A DNA stretch of 64,000 bases, taken from NCBI RefSeq assembly GCF_026339955.1, contig NZ_JAPEPW010000002.1, positions 1,798,001-1,862,000 of the forward strand. The letters run 5' to 3'. The notes beneath the pieces were generated by a model. It did not search any database and was not told the origin of the DNA. It saw only the letters and a list, made by a program, of their open reading frames with translations. A program made the position numbers and the translations under genes. Positions 36,202 through 43,722 of the stretch are shown in pieces. Source of the DNA: Streptomyces sp. NBC_01549. Its GTDB lineage: Bacteria; Actinomycetota; Actinomycetes; Streptomycetales; Streptomycetaceae. Position 1 is the stretch's first letter; every line of letters begins with the position of its first letter.

Positions 36202-37343
36202 ACGAGGTTGACCTCCGGGCGCGGGGCGTCTGCGGCGAAGCGCTCGACGCTCAGGGGGCTGATGTCGACGAAGGGTACGCGGCCCAGATACAGATCACGG
36301 ACCACCTCGCCGACCGCCGGTCCCTGGAGGAAGCCGTGGCCGGAGAAACCGGTCGCGTACAGGAAGCGTGAGCACGAACGCGCCTCGCCGATCAGCGCAT
36401 TGTGATCCGGGGTGATCTCGTACAGGCCCGCCCAGCCGCCCGTCCGGCGCAGGTCGAGCAGGGCGGGGGCGCGGCGCTCCATCGCCTCGGACAGGCGGGG
36501 GATCCAGCGGTCGTGGGTACTGGTGGCGAAGCCGGGGATCTCGTCGGGGTCGGACATGCCGAGGAGGAGGCCGGGGCCCTCGGTGTGGAAGTAAAGACTG
36601 GTGGTGAAGTCGATGGTCATGGGGAGGTCGGGCGGCAGTCCCGGGACGGCTTCGGTGACGGCGATCTGACGGCGCAGCGGCTGCACCGGCAGGTCCACGC
36701 CCACCATCGCGCCCACCGCCCGCGACCAGGCACCGGCCGCGCAGACGACCGTGTCGGTGGCGATCCGTCCCTGGTTGGTGACGACCGCGGTGATCTCGTC
36801 ACCGCGGGTCTCGATGCCGGTGACCTCGCGGTGCCGCAGCACCGTCGCGCCGTGCCGGCGGGCCCCGGCCGCGTAGCCCTGGACGACCGACTCGGGCGTG
36901 CAGTGCCCGTCGTCCGGGGAGAAGGCCGCAGCCAGCAGCCCGTCGGTGGTGATCAGCGGGGACAGCCGCCGTGCCTCGGCCGGGTCGATCAGGCGGCTGG
37001 GCACCCCGAGCGCGTTCTGCAGCCGTACGCCGTCCTCGAAGGCGGCGACCTCCTCGGGCGTGGAGAGGAGGAACAGATAGCCGACCCGGTGCAGCCCGAT
37101 GTCCTGGCCGAGTTCCTCACCGAAACGGGCGAACGCCTCCAGACTCCGGGCGCCCAGCTGGATGTTCAGCTCGTCGGAGAACTGGGCCCGGATTCCGCCC
37201 GCGGCCCGCGAGGTGGACCCGGAGGCGAGTTCGTCGCGCTCGACGAGCACCACGTCCGGTACGCCCGCCCGGGCCAGGTGGTAGGCGATGCTCGCGCCCA
37301 TCACCCCGCCGCCGATGACGACGACCCGTGCGCGCCCGGTCAT
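36198..37343 (-). CDS. FAD-dependent amino-acid oxidase (DAO/sarcosine-oxidase-like)
   Basis: The 381-aa protein begins with the FAD fold VVVIGGGVMGASIAYHLARAG and VLVERDELASGSTSRAAGG and ends with YEITPDHNALIGEA...LYATGFSGHGFLQGPAVGEVV, typical of the DAO family. Such enzymes oxidise secondary amines such as sarcosine, proline or pipecolate. The operon also encodes a cyclodeaminase and saccharopine enzymes, so L-pipecolate or proline is a reasonable guess. ATG 37343 overlaps the cyclodeaminase stop by 4 bp. Confidence 0.84.
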   Translation of the reverse strand: MTGRARVVVIGGGVMGASIAYHLARAGVPDVVLVERDELASGSTSRAAGGIRAQFSDELNIQLGARSLEAFARFGEELGQDIGLHRVGYLFLLSTPEEVAAFEDGVRLQNALGVPSRLIDPAEARRLSPLITTDGLLAAAFSPDDGHCTPESVVQGYAAGARRHGATVLRHREVTGIETRGDEITAVVTNQGRIATDTVVCAAGAWSRAVGAMVGVDLPVQPLRRQIAVTEAVPGLPPDLPMTIDFTTSLYFHTEGPGLLLGMSDPDEIPGFATSTHDRWIPRLSEAMERRAPALLDLRRTGGWAGLYEITPDHNALIGEARSCSRFLYATGFSGHGFLQGPAVGEVVRDLYLGRVPFVDISPLSVERFAADAPRPEVNLV

Positions 37344-38317
37344 CGGCCCGCCTCCCGGGCGCGAGCGGCCTCGATCACGGCCCAGGCCGCGGCGGCGTCC
37401 TGGATGCCGAGCCCGACGCTGTTGTAGAAGACGATGTCGTCGGGGTGGGTGCGGGCCTGGTGGCTGCCGGTGAGGACGCCACCGAGCGGGATCAGGTCGG
37501 AGCGGGTGAGTGCTCCGTCCCGCAGTGCGTCCACGATCGGTCCGGCGTGCTCCGCCGCCGTCTCCGGGTCGTCGACCACGACCGCCGCGGCCCGCCGTAG
37601 GACCTCTCTGTCGACCTCGCTCCGGGTGGGCTCGAAGGAGCCGACGCTGACGACCGTGCACCCGGGCGTCAGCCATGCGCCCCGTACGACGGGTGTGCTG
37701 CTGAGCGTGCAGGCGGCGACCATGGGCAGGCCCGTGACGGCTTCCTCGGCCGTCTCGACGGCCTTGGTCGCGACGCCGAGTTCCGTCGCGAGGCGCCGCG
37801 CCGCCCGCGCCCGTCGGGCTGGGTTCGGGCTCCACACCCGTACGGACCTGAGGTCCCGTACCCGGGCGACGGCCCGCGCATGGGCGAGGGCCTGGGTGCC
37901 GGAGCCCAGAAGGCCCAGCTCCGCGCTGTCGGCGGTGGCCAGCGCGTCGAGGGCGACGGCGCTCGCCGCGGCGGTACGCAGGGTCGTGACCGCCGTGCCG
38001 TCCATGACGGCGGCGAGTTGCCCGGTCACCGGATCGAGCGCGTTGATCACGGCGTGCACCGTCGGCAGCCCGGCCGCCGCGTTGGCCGGGTTGACGCTGC
38101 CGAACTTGGCGACGGCCCCGGTGCCCGCGGACAGCCGGGCGAGGTAGGCGAAGACGACGCTGTCGTCGAATCGGCCGGCGTGCATGATCTTGCCGGGGAG
38201 CTCGGCGGTGCCGTCACCGAGCGCGGTGAACGCCGCGCGCTGCGAGGCGATCGCCGCATCGGTGTCCAACAGCTCCGTCACCCGCTCCCGGGAGAGGTAC
38301 AGGACGTCGTCGGTCAT
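37340..38317 (-). CDS. Ornithine/lysine cyclodeaminase family protein
   Basis: The 325-aa protein has YLSRERVTELLDTDAAIASQ, KFGSVNPANAAAGLPTVHAVI, GTAVTTLRTAAASAVALD, the Rossmann motif LGLLGSGTQALAHA, and VSVGSFEPTRSEVD. The family includes ornithine cyclodeaminase (proline), lysine cyclodeaminase (pipecolate), alanine dehydrogenase and ketimine reductases. First gene of the four-gene minus-strand operon; in this setting a lysine/pipecolate link is likely, but the substrate cannot be read directly. Confidence 0.85.
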   Translation of the reverse strand: MTDDVLYLSRERVTELLDTDAAIASQRAAFTALGDGTAELPGKIMHAGRFDDSVVFAYLARLSAGTGAVAKFGSVNPANAAAGLPTVHAVINALDPVTGQLAAVMDGTAVTTLRTAAASAVALDALATADSAELGLLGSGTQALAHARAVARVRDLRSVRVWSPNPARRARAARRLATELGVATKAVETAEEAVTGLPMVAACTLSSTPVVRGAWLTPGCTVVSVGSFEPTRSEVDREVLRRAAAVVVDDPETAAEHAGPIVDALRDGALTRSDLIPLGGVLTGSHQARTHPDDIVFYNSVGLGIQDAAAAWAVIEAARAREAGR

Positions 38318-38392
38318 TCCTTGTACCTTTCCCCGCACGCGCCTCTCTCACCACAGCCGACGCCTCCGGGTGACGTCCTCGGGCGCACGCGC

Positions 38393-39082
38393 TCAGGAGG
38401 AGTGGGAGACCACCACGTCCAGGTGCGGCAGGAAGTGGTCGAGACGCTCCCGCTTGGTGCGCAGATAGGTGATGTTCTGCGGGCACGGCGGTATGAGCAG
38501 CGGGACCTGCTCGGCGACCTTGATGCCGTTGCGCTGGAGCGACTCCCGCTTGCGCGGGTTGTTCGAGAGGAGGCGTACGGACCGGACGCCGAGGTCGTGC
38601 AGGATGTCCGCCGCGACCCCGTAGTCACGGGCGTCGACCGGGAGGCCGAGGGCGACGTTCGCCTCGACGGTGTCGAGGCCCTCCGACTGGAGCTTCATCG
38701 CCTGCAGCTTGGCGAGCAGACCGATGCCCCGGCCCTCGTGGCCGCGGAGGTAGACGAGGACGCCCCGGCCCTCCGCGACGATGGCGCGCAGCGCGGCGGC
38801 GAGCTGATCGCCGCACTCGCAGTGGGTGGAGCCGAAGGCGTCCCCGGTGAGGCACTCCGAATGGAGCCGGGTGAGGACACCTTCCTTCGTGGCGCCTTCC
38901 CCGCTCTTGCTGAGGTTGCCGACCTCGCCGTAAACCAGGGCCACTTGCTCCTCTCCGCGATCGTGGTCCAGGAAGCCGACCGCCTGGAAGTCGCCGTACA
39001 CGGTGGGCAAAGGGGCATTGACGACTCGTTCGACACCTGTGAGGCGTGCGGTCCCGGCGAGTACTCCAAAGTTATCTGTCAT
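38393..39082 (-). CDS. ribA: GTP cyclohydrolase II, FAPy-forming (Met-switch) variant
   Basis: The 229-aa protein has the zinc site C77, C88, C90 (RLHSECLTGDAFGSTHCECG) and the GTP-binding RGHEGRGIGLLAKLQ. At residue 129 (KLQAMKLQ, codon 38696-38698) it has Met where riboflavin-type enzymes have Tyr (E. coli RAYALQ). In S. coelicolor SCO6655 this Met makes the enzyme stop at the formylated pyrimidine FAPy, and Met-to-Tyr restores normal product (Spoonamore et al. 2006, from memory). So this is probably not a riboflavin gene. ATG 39082 follows TAGGAA. It is divergent from the creatininase gene across 49 bp. Confidence 0.9.
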   Translation of the reverse strand: MTDNFGVLAGTARLTGVERVVNAPLPTVYGDFQAVGFLDHDRGEEQVALVYGEVGNLSKSGEGATKEGVLTRLHSECLTGDAFGSTHCECGDQLAAALRAIVAEGRGVLVYLRGHEGRGIGLLAKLQAMKLQSEGLDTVEANVALGLPVDARDYGVAADILHDLGVRSVRLLSNNPRKRESLQRNGIKVAEQVPLLIPPCPQNITYLRTKRERLDHFLPHLDVVVSHSS

Positions 39083-39094
39083 GATCTGGTTCCT

Positions 39095-39118
39095 AAGCAG
39101 AGTCGAAAGCAGAGTCGA
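39095..39118. repeat. Two tandem 12-bp repeats between ribA and the creatininase gene
   Basis: AAGCAGAGTCGA occurs twice head to tail in the 49-bp divergent gap. It could be a paired activator/repressor site or replication slippage. Confidence 0.6.
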
Positions 39119-39131
39119 AAGGCCGTGAAAC

Positions 39132-39935
39132 ATGAGTGGTTCGGGAACGCGCTCGGCGGTATCCGGTCTGTTGCCGGCGGACACCACGGAGGATGTGCGC
39201 GAGCGGGGGGCCGGTGTCGCCCGTGAGGTCGCCGTGCTTCCCGTCGGGAGTTTCGAACAGCACGGTGCCTATCTTCCGTTGGCGACGGACACCCTGGTCG
39301 CGTGCGCCGTCGCGGAACGGATCGCCGCCGCTCATCCGGTCCATCTCCTCCCTCCGGTGACGATCTCCTGCTCGCACGAGCACGCGGCCTGGCCGGGTAC
39401 CGTCAGCATTTCCGCCGTCACGCTGCACGCGGTGGTGCGGGACATAGCCGCGTCGCTGCGGCATTCCGGCGTCGACACCCTGGTGCTGGTCAACGGGCAC
39501 GGCGGAAATTACGTGCTGGGCAATGTGGTTCAGGAATCCGTCGGCACCGGTACGCGTATGGCGCTTTTCCCGGCCATGGAGGACTGGGAGGCGGCGCTGG
39601 AACGGGCAGGTGTGGAGACCTCGTTGCTCACCGATATGCACGCCGGTGAAATCGAGACCTCCATTCTTCTGCACACGCATCCTGAATTGGTCCGGCCCGG
39701 TTACGAGACCTCCGACTTCGTCGCGGACGACCGGCGTCATCTGCTCACCCTCGGAATGGCCGGCTATACCGAGTCCGGCGTCATCGGCCGTCCCTCGAAG
39801 GCGTCCGCCGAAAAGGGGAAGGAGCTCCTGGCGGGGCTGACCGAGGCCTTCGGGGCGTACTTCTCCTTGGTGACGGCGAAGACGCTGCCCACCGCCTCGG
39901 ACGCGACCCCGGCCAAGGGGACTTCCGACGCGTGA
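39132..39935 (+). CDS. Creatininase-family amidohydrolase, candidate FAPy deformylase
   Basis: The 267-aa protein has the metal motifs of the creatininase family: LPVGSFEQHGAYLPLATDT near residue 36, SCSHEHAAWPGT, VNGHGGNYVLGN and DMHAGEIETS. The family includes creatininase, MftE and the archaeal ArfB, which removes the formyl group of FAPy in flavin/F420 biosynthesis. Divergent pairing with a FAPy-forming cyclohydrolase suggests the same deformylation here. Starts at ATG 39132 after AAAGG. Its last 172 bp overlap the convergent membrane-protein gene. Confidence 0.85.
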   Translation: MSGSGTRSAVSGLLPADTTEDVRERGAGVAREVAVLPVGSFEQHGAYLPLATDTLVACAVAERIAAAHPVHLLPPVTISCSHEHAAWPGTVSISAVTLHAVVRDIAASLRHSGVDTLVLVNGHGGNYVLGNVVQESVGTGTRMALFPAMEDWEAALERAGVETSLLTDMHAGEIETSILLHTHPELVRPGYETSDFVADDRRHLLTLGMAGYTESGVIGRPSKASAEKGKELLAGLTEAFGAYFSLVTAKTLPTASDATPAKGTSDA

Positions 39936-41050
39936 ACTTCGGCGGTCTCTGACGCTCGGCATAGATCGTGCCCTCCTGCGTTCTCCTCCCGGGGGCGCCG
40001 CAGCGCGGCGACCCACCGGACGACCAGGACCGCGACGCCGGGCAAGGCGGCGGCGAAGCTGAGCACTCCGTAGATCACCGCGACGCTCAGGCCCATGCCG
40101 GCGCCCAGCCCGGCGGCACCGAAGGCCCAGGCCATGACGCCTTCCCTGGGGCCCCAGCCGCCGATGTTCAGCGGCAGGCCCATGGCGAGCAGGGCCAGCA
40201 GGGCGAGCGGCAGCAGTACGGTGGCGGAGGCGTGGGATCCGGCGACGCGGGCGGCGAGCAGGAACATCGCCAGATGTCCCGCCAGCACCACGACCGACGA
40301 GATGAGCACGCCCGGCCAGTTGCCGCGGGCGAGCAGCGCGCCGCGCGCCTCGGTGAGCGCGGCACGGGCGGCTCCGGAGCGCCGCGACGGACCGGACGAC
40401 GCCCTGCCCTTGCGGACCGCGGCCGCCGTGACGACTCCGCACACCAAGACGATCGCCAGGACGAGTGCGAGTTGGCGGGCGTCCCCGAGGACCGGTGACG
40501 GCAGAGTGAGCAGGACCACCGCGCCGACGGCCACCAGGACCGCCTGACCCGCGGTCCGTTCGAGGACCACGGCGCGTACGCCGCGGCCGACGTCACCGGC
40601 ACTCTGGCCGTGCCGTACGGCGCGGTGCACGTCGCCGAGGACACCGCCGGGCAGCGCCGCGTTCAGGAACAGCGCGCGGTAGTAGTCCGCGACGGCGTCG
40701 CCCAGCGGCAGCCGGATGCGCAGCCCGCGCGCCACCAGGCACCAGCGCCAGGCGCTGAACACGGTGGTCAGCAGGCCCAGCCCCAGCCCCGCCAGCAGGG
40801 TCGGTCCGTCGACCCGCCGCAGCCCGTCGAGGAAGACACCGGTACCGAGCCGCCAGAGCAGCACGCCGAGGATGAGGACACCGGCGACGGAACCGATGTG
40901 CTTGCGGAGGGAGCCCCCCTTGCGTCGGGTGGTGGTCGGGTCGGCTTCCACGGCGGGGCCCGAGCGGTGGAGCTCCGGCACGTCGGGGTCGGACACCGCC
41001 TCCGGCGCGTCCACGGCGACCGGCTCCGCCGTCTCCACCCCGGTACTCAC
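39764..41050 (-). CDS. Lysylphosphatidylglycerol-synthase-TM-like (UPF0104/YbhN) membrane protein
   Basis: The 428-aa protein has a soluble N-terminal tail of about 50 residues, then about 7-8 hydrophobic segments (HIGSVAGVLILGVLLWRLG, LLAGLGLGLLTTVFSAWRW, ALFLNAALPGGVLGDVHRA, LNIGGWGPREGVMAW). The family includes the flippase/membrane half of MprF and glycolipid-related proteins such as AglD. The GTG at 41050 overlaps the methyltransferase stop. The last ~57 codons run antisense through the creatininase 3' end; no earlier stop exists in the frame, so either the overlap is real or the native stop was lost. It may move a lipid-linked intermediate of the cluster. Confidence 0.8.
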   Translation of the reverse strand: MSTGVETAEPVAVDAPEAVSDPDVPELHRSGPAVEADPTTTRRKGGSLRKHIGSVAGVLILGVLLWRLGTGVFLDGLRRVDGPTLLAGLGLGLLTTVFSAWRWCLVARGLRIRLPLGDAVADYYRALFLNAALPGGVLGDVHRAVRHGQSAGDVGRGVRAVVLERTAGQAVLVAVGAVVLLTLPSPVLGDARQLALVLAIVLVCGVVTAAAVRKGRASSGPSRRSGAARAALTEARGALLARGNWPGVLISSVVVLAGHLAMFLLAARVAGSHASATVLLPLALLALLAMGLPLNIGGWGPREGVMAWAFGAAGLGAGMGLSVAVIYGVLSFAAALPGVAVLVVRWVAALRRPREENAGGHDLCRASETAEVHASEVPLAGVASEAVGSVFAVTKEKYAPKASVSPARSSFPFSADAFEGRPMTPDSV

Positions 41051-41991
41051 ACCACACCACCTGTCGGGTGCGGGAGCGCCAGTACGTCGCTGTGGTGGAC
41101 CCGTACACGCAGCTCACCCGCGGCGCAGGCCGCGAGGCGGGACTCCAGATACGACTCCGCACGGGCCGCCAGCGCGGGCCGCTCCTCGACGGCCGCGCCG
41201 ACCCAGCCGCGCAGCCACTCCGCCGTGAGTTCGGCCTCGTCGGCGCCGAGCCGCCAGGGGCTCGGATGCACCCGTACCGTCGCGCCGTGCCGGTCGAAGG
41301 CCTCGCAGGCCACCGTGATCGCGTCGGGTCCGAGCAGGTCGCCGCGCCGCTGGTGGGCGTTGAACGCCTCGGCGATCTCGGCGTCCAGCGGATCCGCCGG
41401 CGTGAACTCGACGCGCCCCACGACGGAGAGCGTCAGCAGGGCCGGCACTCCGGCGCCCGCGCAGGCCGCCGCGAGCCGGTCGATCTCCTCGCGGGTCAGT
41501 ACGTCGAGCAGGGCGGAGGCCGTCACCAGTGAGGCCCCGGTGAGCGCGTCCGCGGTCAGCCGGCCGATGTCACCGCGCTGGGTGGTGGCTGCGACCCGGC
41601 TGCCGTCGGCGGCCGCGCTCGGTGCGCCCACGGTCGCGAAGTGCAGCAGATACGGGTCCCGGTCGTGCAGGACCCAGTGCTGGGCACCGTCGAGCCGGGG
41701 AGCGAGCCAGCGGCCCATGGAGCCGGTGCCGCAGCCGAGGTCGTGGATCACCAGGTCGCCGCCGCGGCCCGGCCGGTTCGCCAGCCGGATGCGCAGCGGG
41801 TCGAGCAGTTCGGGCGCCCGTGCGGCGGCGTCCGCCGGCTCCCGCAGCTGAAGCCACTGGGGGGCGTAGCGGGGCACGTCGTCGTCGGGCGCGCTCACAC
41901 GCTGCCCCGGAACCCCGGACACACCACCCTGCACGCCCACCTCCGACACACCCTGTTCCGGAACTCCCGACGGAGTCGTAGTCATGCTCAT
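41047..41991 (-). CDS. SAM-dependent methyltransferase
   Basis: The 314-aa protein has a Gly-rich variable N-terminus of about 35 residues, then the class I motif VIHDLGCGTGSMGRWLAP, HDRDPYLLHFA (motif II) and VTASALLDVLTREEIDRLAAA. ATG 41991 overlaps the glycosyltransferase stop by 4 bp and follows GGAGGG. Translational coupling to both neighbours places it in the PTPS-GT-MT-membrane operon; it probably methylates a cluster intermediate. Confidence 0.86.
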   Translation of the reverse strand: MSMTTTPSGVPEQGVSEVGVQGGVSGVPGQRVSAPDDDVPRYAPQWLQLREPADAAARAPELLDPLRIRLANRPGRGGDLVIHDLGCGTGSMGRWLAPRLDGAQHWVLHDRDPYLLHFATVGAPSAAADGSRVAATTQRGDIGRLTADALTGASLVTASALLDVLTREEIDRLAAACAGAGVPALLTLSVVGRVEFTPADPLDAEIAEAFNAHQRRGDLLGPDAITVACEAFDRHGATVRVHPSPWRLGADEAELTAEWLRGWVGAAVEERPALAARAESYLESRLAACAAGELRVRVHHSDVLALPHPTGGVV

Positions 41992-43190
41992 GCCGCCCTC
42001 CGAGGCCGCTGCGGAAGACGTCCCAGCACACCGGCCAGGCTGCGGGCGGTGGTCGCCCAGCCGTCCAGCGCGGCCCGGCGGCCGCGCGCGGCCGCCTTCA
42101 GCCGACGGCGCACATCGGCCTCGCCGAACCAGCCGCGCAGTTCCGCGGCGAGCGCCGCCGGGTTCTCCGGGGGTACGAGAATGCCGGGGACGCCTCCGTC
42201 GGGCGCGCGTCCGACCGCTTCGGGCAGACCGCCGACATCGGTCGCCAGCACCGGAATCCCGCGCGCGAGCGCCTCCGTGACGGCCATGCCGTACGTCTCG
42301 GCGTACGAGGTGAGGACCATGAGGTCGGCCGCCGCGTAGCTCGCGTCGAGTTCCGCGCCCGCCTGCGGTCCGGCGAGGTGCAGCCGGTCGCCGAGCCCGT
42401 ACTTCTCGATCAGGCCGCGCAGCTGGGCGACGTACGCCGGGTCCTGGGTGAGTCCGCCGACGCAGACACAGCTCCAGGGCAGGTCGGTGACGGTGGCGAG
42501 GGCCTCGATCAGCCGGTGCTGGCCCTTGCGCGGGGTGACCGCGGCGACGCACAGCAGCCGGGAGACGCCGTCCGTGCCGGAGGCAAGGGGCGAGATGTCG
42601 GCGCCGGGGGCGGCCACGTGCACCCGTTCGGGGGCGAGCCCGTGGTGAGCGACCAGCCGGCGGACGGCCCAGTCGCTGGTGGCGACGACGGCGGACACGG
42701 CCCGCAGCGTCTCCCGTTCCTTGGCGTCCAGTTCGGCGGCCACGGCGGGCGCGAGCCCCGTCTCGTCACCGAGCGGCAGGTGCACCAGGACGGCGAGACG
42801 CAGCCGTTCGGCCTCGGGGACGATGATCTCGGGGACGCCGCAGGCGACGAGTCCGTCGAGAAGGACGACCGTGTCGTCCGGGAACTCACTGAGCGTGCGG
42901 GCCAGCTCCGTACGGGCGGAGGCCGACGGCCGGGGCCAGCTGCCCGCGACGGCGTGCTTGTGGACCTGCCAGCCGAAGCCGGGCAGGTCCAGGCAGAGCC
43001 GCCGGTCGTAGGCGTTACCGCCGCTGGGCGCGGACGGGTCGTCGACACCGCCCGGCATCACGAAGTGCACGGAGCGCAGGGACATGGGGATGATCTCGGC
43101 GTTCTTGAGAGCCGTGTGCTGTACGGGCACGTAGTTCAGGGAAGCCTGGTCGCTGTTCGGGGACGTCTGGTCCATGGTCGTGTCGGTCAC
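41988..43190 (-). CDS. Glycosyltransferase family 4
   Basis: The 400-aa GT-B protein has N-domain features GGVDDPSAPSGGNAYDRRL and VLVHLPLG, and the donor-site motifs APGADISPL, AVTPRKGQHRLIEAL and the EX7E element in SYAETYGMAVTEALARGIPVLATDVGGLPE. It transfers a sugar from a nucleotide donor with retention. GTG 43190 overlaps the PTPS-like stop by 4 bp. In this operon it probably glycosylates the pyrimidine/pterin product or its lipid carrier. Confidence 0.88.
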   Translation of the reverse strand: MTDTTMDQTSPNSDQASLNYVPVQHTALKNAEIIPMSLRSVHFVMPGGVDDPSAPSGGNAYDRRLCLDLPGFGWQVHKHAVAGSWPRPSASARTELARTLSEFPDDTVVLLDGLVACGVPEIIVPEAERLRLAVLVHLPLGDETGLAPAVAAELDAKERETLRAVSAVVATSDWAVRRLVAHHGLAPERVHVAAPGADISPLASGTDGVSRLLCVAAVTPRKGQHRLIEALATVTDLPWSCVCVGGLTQDPAYVAQLRGLIEKYGLGDRLHLAGPQAGAELDASYAAADLMVLTSYAETYGMAVTEALARGIPVLATDVGGLPEAVGRAPDGGVPGILVPPENPAALAAELRGWFGEADVRRRLKAAARGRRAALDGWATTARSLAGVLGRLPQRPRRAA

Positions 43191-43585
43191 AGCGCACGCT
43201 CGTAACTCGCCCAGGCGATGTGCGACTCGTGCAGGGTGACCGTGATGCCCGCGAGGCCGTGGGCGCCCTCGCCCAGACCCCCGGCGTGCACGCGCTCGGC
43301 GAGGCGGTCGGCGATGACCTTGGCCAGGAACTCCGTCGAGGTGTTGGTGTTCTTGAAGTCCGGCTCGTTGTCGAGGTTGCGGTAGTTCAGCGCGCTCACG
43401 ACGGCGCCGAGTTCCTGCGTGGCCAGACCGATGTCGACGACGATGTTGTCGTCGTCCAGCTCGGCCCGGCGAAACGTGGCGTCCACCAGGAACGTCGCCC
43501 CGTGCAGACGTTGCGCGGGCCCGAAGACCTCGCCACGGAAGCTGTGGGCGATCATCAGGTGATCGCGGACGGTGATGCTGAACAA
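43187..43585 (-). CDS. 6-pyruvoyltetrahydropterin-synthase-like protein lacking the zinc site
   Basis: The 132-aa T-fold protein reads FSITVRDHLMIAHSF...AQRLHGATFLVDATF...NTNTSTEFLAKVIADRL...TLHESHIAWASYE. In true PTPS/QueD the motif is CxxxHGH, giving the nucleophilic Cys and two zinc His ligands; here the Cys is absent and HGH is HGA. The pterin-anchoring Glu (HES) remains. This matches SCO6650 of S. coelicolor, whose structure lacks zinc and catalytic residues (from memory). It may bind a pterin-like ligand and do other chemistry. TTG 43585 has GGAGGG seven bases upstream; GTG 43609 is an equally possible start. Confidence 0.85.
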   Translation of the reverse strand: MFSITVRDHLMIAHSFRGEVFGPAQRLHGATFLVDATFRRAELDDDNIVVDIGLATQELGAVVSALNYRNLDNEPDFKNTNTSTEFLAKVIADRLAERVHAGGLGEGAHGLAGITVTLHESHIAWASYERAL

Positions 43586-43722
43586 CGGACGACCCTCCAG
43601 GTGCGGCACGTCTGGTCCCCTGCCGGGACCATGCCGTGTAGTACGGCTGCCCCGTTCTCCTTGTTCAGCCGCCCGTTCCCCTTTCTTTGCAGTCTTTGGA
43701 GGTCAGACAGGTTGTTCAGTGC

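Noticed and set aside
38393..39082. Considered as the housekeeping riboflavin ribA
   Set aside because: Met replaces the switch Tyr, no other riboflavin gene is near, and the neighbours belong to an unrelated cluster.
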